Shown here one piece after another: positions 60,301-64,000 of a DNA stretch of 64,000 bases (positions are counted from its first letter, which is position 1; each line of letters starts with the position of its first letter). The DNA is from Straminergon stramineum (lineage: Eukaryota; Streptophyta; Bryopsida; Hypnales; Calliergonaceae): positions 42,413,001-42,477,000 of the forward strand of contig OY987265.1 in NCBI GenBank assembly GCA_963920665.1, in the 5' to 3' direction. The notes under the pieces are model-generated. The model was not told the origin of the DNA and made no database searches. It was given only the letters and a program-made list of their open reading frames with translations. Both the position numbers and the translations under genes were made by a program.

Positions 60301-61639
60301 TGAACAAGTTTGTTGCATAGAATAATATTTTAGTAATTGTATTTGATGGGCTCATTGATTTCCATGAAGAGCTTTTAACTCTACAAGGGCTGAAAGCCCT
60401 TTGTAGTCATATAGTATATTATGTATTTGTTGGTATTTGATTAGGAAAATATTGACCAAATACTTTATAATACAAAATAAATTAATGATTGTGATAGTAT
60501 GTAAATAAAAATCTATCATAACTCTATCTATTAAACCACAATTGAATAGTTATAAAGCTAAATACATGTTGTATAGAGGGACCCCAAGGGCCTTTCAAGG
60601 GTTAAGCTTACAAGGGTGCCAAAAAGGAGAGTGGAGTGTTTTTGTGCTCAGAACAGCCTGCAACATTCTTGACAGTTAACAAGTTCTGTACAAAGCATAC
60701 AGTCATATTGATTTTGAGAATGTATTCCACCTCAAAATCAAAACTTTAATTTGTCAATCATCTACATAACTTTTGAAACCATATTCCTTCAGCAATTGGT
60801 ATTTGCAAATAATGCATTTGCTGGTGTCTTGGAATATTTTTTGGTAATAACGTCATTTAATAACATATGACCACTTGAACAATGGAAACCATGGATAGTT
60901 TCTAAAGTGTCACAAATAGGTGTGATTAACTTAAGCAAATGAATTTGTTTCATCATTCGAACAAATGGAGAGGCATATAATTTCTAGAGTTGTGAAAATA
61001 TAATATATTGTAATTGTATCCTAAAGCTCAAATATCGGTCACATAAGTTTGCACATGAAATTGAAGTTTATGCCTTGTTGTCAATATTTCTTCTTGTTTT
61101 TTTATTTTTATGAAGTGTTTGGTGTATACTTTTATTCTTAGTTTTTAAAAAAATTTTATGCATTTGGTCTTTGAAGTAATAAAATAATTAACAAGAAAAC
61201 AATTTCATTTAGCATGGAAGCAATTAAAATGAACAAATTAAGTGATGACATTGGTTATGTCTTTAAAAGGAAATAAAGGTAAATTAAAGAAATAATAAAC
61301 TCAATGCACACAATTTGAAAAAATTGTACAATGTTTAATTGTTTGGAGAATACTAATGATACATCATACCAAATGGATTTGGAGTATAATTTCTATCTAT
61401 CAACATCTAAATTAATGACACATTCAATTTCCACATGGATTCAATTTTAAAGTAAGAAACTTTGTCAATTGCAAGATCATCATCTTTGAATTTCAAAAAG
61501 AAGTACCAGTTCAACTCTTCACAAATGGTTAACTTTGGTCTATCAAACTTTTAATCCCAAAATGTGTATGTCCTACAGCATGCATCGCTCCATATTACAT
61601 TGAAGAAATAACTTGTAAATACATTTTAAAAATTTGAAC
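60301..61639. other. AT-rich DNA
   Basis: At 60597 a cctttcaagggttaagc motif looks like a single TTAA-element end without a clear partner. Nothing else is visible. Confidence 0.4.
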
Positions 61640-62206
61640 AAAAATTATTTCATATTCATAATTGAAAAAAAAATTAGTAAGTAGAAAGAAGTAAAGCATG
61701 ATTAAAAATACTCCTACTAAATTGTTCTGAATTTAGTTACAAAATTTCCAATTTCCAATTTCAATTATTGTAATGTTTTAATAATCTATTTACATCTGAT
61801 GTTTATATTTTTTTTCCAAAATATTAGAAATTGAGTTTAGAAAAGGACTTCAGAGTTTATTTTTGAGTAGAGATTCCAAAATAACTTTCATCTCATTTAT
61901 GAAAATAGAATGATTCAAAGCTTTTCAAGGATATAGAAAATCAAATTCAATTTTTTATTTTCAACAAATGATTTTTTCTAAGTTGCCTAGACTATTTAAA
62001 TTGAGAAAGAAACAACATACCATGCAGTAACTTTTTAACCATGTAGTCAAATATTATGAAAATTGTTGTGTCTAGAAGATACTTCTTGACTACATATAAT
62101 GTGAAATTATGAAGAAATTGAAAAAAAATGAAAATTTCAATCCTAAATGAATGACTAAAAATGCTATGTTGACAAAAAAAAATGGTAATTGGTCTTCTAG
62201 GGGGTA
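61640..62206. mobile_element. Degraded copy of the long TTAA element family
   Basis: It shares aattagtaagtagaaagaagta, gagattcc..a..a and gaatgattcaaagctttt with 62916-63795. It ends with gtcttctagggggtagc, a changed form of the terminus cctttagggggtaa. The left end is not definable. Confidence 0.5.
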
Positions 62207-62880
62207 GCATATCATTAGAGGGTGGTTATCATGGCTTCACAAATTTTAAAACAAAGGGTCCCACTACAATGAAAGGGGAAGGAAAACATAGTCATTCAAC
62301 AAAAATGCAAGTTGAAGAAAGCACTTTCAATGTAGCCTATTAAAGACAATGTCTAACAACCATCATTTACAAATGAAACATGGCCATACCACTTGACATT
62401 AAAATCTATATAAAGTCTTAGTTTGACATTAGACCAAAGAAAATATGTCTGCATTGAAATTAAATTTATGCTTAGACATTCCGTTGGTATCTTTTGAAGA
62501 TATGTGGTGTTCATAGTGTCACATTTTCATCAATCAAAGATATATAGTGTTGAACATACAAGTTTCCATTCAAAGAATAACATATTTTAGGAGAGTGGTT
62601 ATCATTGCATTGTAGACTTGAAAGAAAAGGACCTTACAGTAGTAAAAGACATAGGAAAATATGATTGTTCAACAAAAATGCAAGTTGGAGAATATATTCA
62701 CAATATAGCTAACTCACATTGATATTTAGAAGTGATTTAAGGATGAAATAAGGCCACACTGCTTGTTATGATTTACAAAAGACATCCAACTTTATTCCTA
62801 AAAAGTAAGACAAAATAAATTCCATTCATATTTAGTTGCAAAATAGAGAATGCAAAGTAGAGCATACAAAACAAAGAGTG
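62207..62880 (+). repeat. Two-copy direct duplication (period about 375 bp)
   Basis: agagggtggttatcatgg at 62217 and aggagagtggttatcattgc at 62590 each lead to cattcaacaaaaatgcaagttg / tgttcaacaaaaatgcaagttg and aatgtagc / aatatagc. Diverged and non-coding. Confidence 0.65.
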
Positions 62881-62915
62881 TTGAGGTTGATTACAATGCT
62901 ATAGGTTCCATCCAT

Positions 62916-63795
62916 TAACCCCTAAATGTATTTGACTATGTTTTCACCAAAATCGCTCCAAAATTGCCATTTCTAGTACAATTACCAAATTTTAGGAAAA
63001 ATATATTTTTGGAGACATGTAACCATAGGATCTTGTAGTACATTGGTTTGAAAAGATGTGGGAAAATTTCAGAAATTTCCACCATGTAGATTGCAAGATA
63101 TTAGCGTTTGAATTGACAAAAAGCCTGTTTTGGGCCTTGCAAAAATCCGGGCAGCTGCACTTCATGAGGTCAAATCATTATGCAAAAATATCCAAAATGG
63201 TTGTAACTCTTTGGATTCATTTTTCAAGGCAAGTTGGCTACGTGCTTGAAAAATTTTAGATCATTTTGAATTGTACAACATATAGGAGAAAATTAGTAAG
63301 TAGAAAGAAGTAGAGAATGATTCAAAATACTAAATTGTTAACAATTTATTTATGGAATTGAAAAATGCCAATCCGAATGGTTGTGATGATGTAATAAACA
63401 ATCTACACCTTATTTTTTATTTTATTTTTCCAAAATTATTGAAAATTGAGGTAAATAAAGGTCTTCAAAGTTTATTTTAGAGTGGAGATTCCATTACTAC
63501 CCACAAACTACTCGCAACAAAAACTCTTCATAACTTTCATCCCATAAATCAAAATGGAATGATTCAAAGCTTTCCACGTATTTATAAATCTAGAAAATTA
63601 ATTTCAAATTTTTATTTTTAAAAAAATGATTTTTTAAGAAGTTTTTTTTTGCTGCCCGAGTTGACCAACAAGCAATGAAAACTACATATTATACAATAAC
63701 TTCTCAACCATGTATCCAAAAGTTATGAAAATGTTTGGGCCTTAAAGCTACTTCTCGGGCACTTGTTGTGAAAAAATACATTCATTCATAGTGAG
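62916..63795. mobile_element. TTAA-flanked, piggyBac-like element, right end lost
   Basis: Begins TTAACCCCTAAATGTATTTG and is an inverted relative of 52046-52998 (gactatgttttcacc, gagtggagattccattacta, aaagctacttctcgggca). Similarity ends at gtgagctatccc, so the other terminus is missing or changed. Confidence 0.7.
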
Positions 63796-63839
63796 CTATC
63801 CCATATCACTATCATTAGGAAAATTCTCAGCTTTAAACA

Positions 63840-64000
63840 AAGCTGCCAATATTAGATTTTCAGCCCCCCCACGGTGCAAGTACAGAAAAAATAAAAAACA
63901 TATTTTTTTAGATTACTTTTTTTGGAAAAAAATATTTAAAAAATAAAAATATTAAAAAAACAGTAAATCTGACGTGGCGTTGATGTGGCACCAAATAGTG
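63840..64000. repeat. Fragment related (inverted) to 10690-11010
   Basis: A C-rich run, an AT-rich block and the end aatctgacgtggcgttgatg match the reverse complement of the order in unit 1 (gtgcgaccacgtcagattgc). It runs off the window, so its nature cannot be determined. Confidence 0.4.

Overview
The window is nuclear DNA of a eukaryote, most likely a land plant. Spliceosomal introns with GT...AG borders and T-rich 3' ends are frequent, AAACCCTAAAC telobox-like motifs sit in the leaders of the repeated gene, that gene resembles plant trihelix/SANT transcription factors, and the intergenic DNA is AT-rich and full of decayed MITE-like elements. If the ARM-repeat gene near 48-50 kb is an axonemal (RSPH14-like) protein, as I tentatively infer, the source would have motile sperm (bryophyte, lycophyte, fern or similar). 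I see no rRNA, tRNA, CRISPR or prokaryotic features.

Layout. Positions 1-1275 are an unassigned GC-richer flank. About 1.28-40 kb is a tandem array of three diverged units of roughly 9-14.5 kb (1280-15245, 16125-30525, 30985-39927). Each carries on the + strand one copy of a multi-exon gene for a basic, trihelix/SANT-like DNA-binding protein (copies A, B and C, start codons 3174, 20157 and 34229), followed by AT-rich DNA. Exons 1 and 2 are 184 and 657 nt in all three copies without frameshift or stop. The 3' exons differ: stops, frame changes and a duplicated terminal exon distinguish the copies. Unit 1 lacks the 3-kb upstream block shared by units 2 and 3.

The right part (40-64 kb) is mostly repeat-derived AT-rich DNA with two further genes: an ARM-repeat protein on the - strand (about 46.0-50.4 kb, at least eight exons joined in phase) and a compact six-exon gene on the + strand (55239-56387, 238 residues) that I do not recognise.

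Mobile elements are the other main theme. At least a dozen non-autonomous elements begin TTAA-CCC and end GGG-TTAA, the hallmark of piggyBac-type transposition. One is nested in the terminal repeat of another, two abut through one shared TTAA, and one can be compared with a paralogous empty site. Single insertions with Tourist-like (TAA), hAT-like (8 bp), TA/TTA and about 10-bp target duplications can be dated by comparing the three units. No transposase gene is visible.
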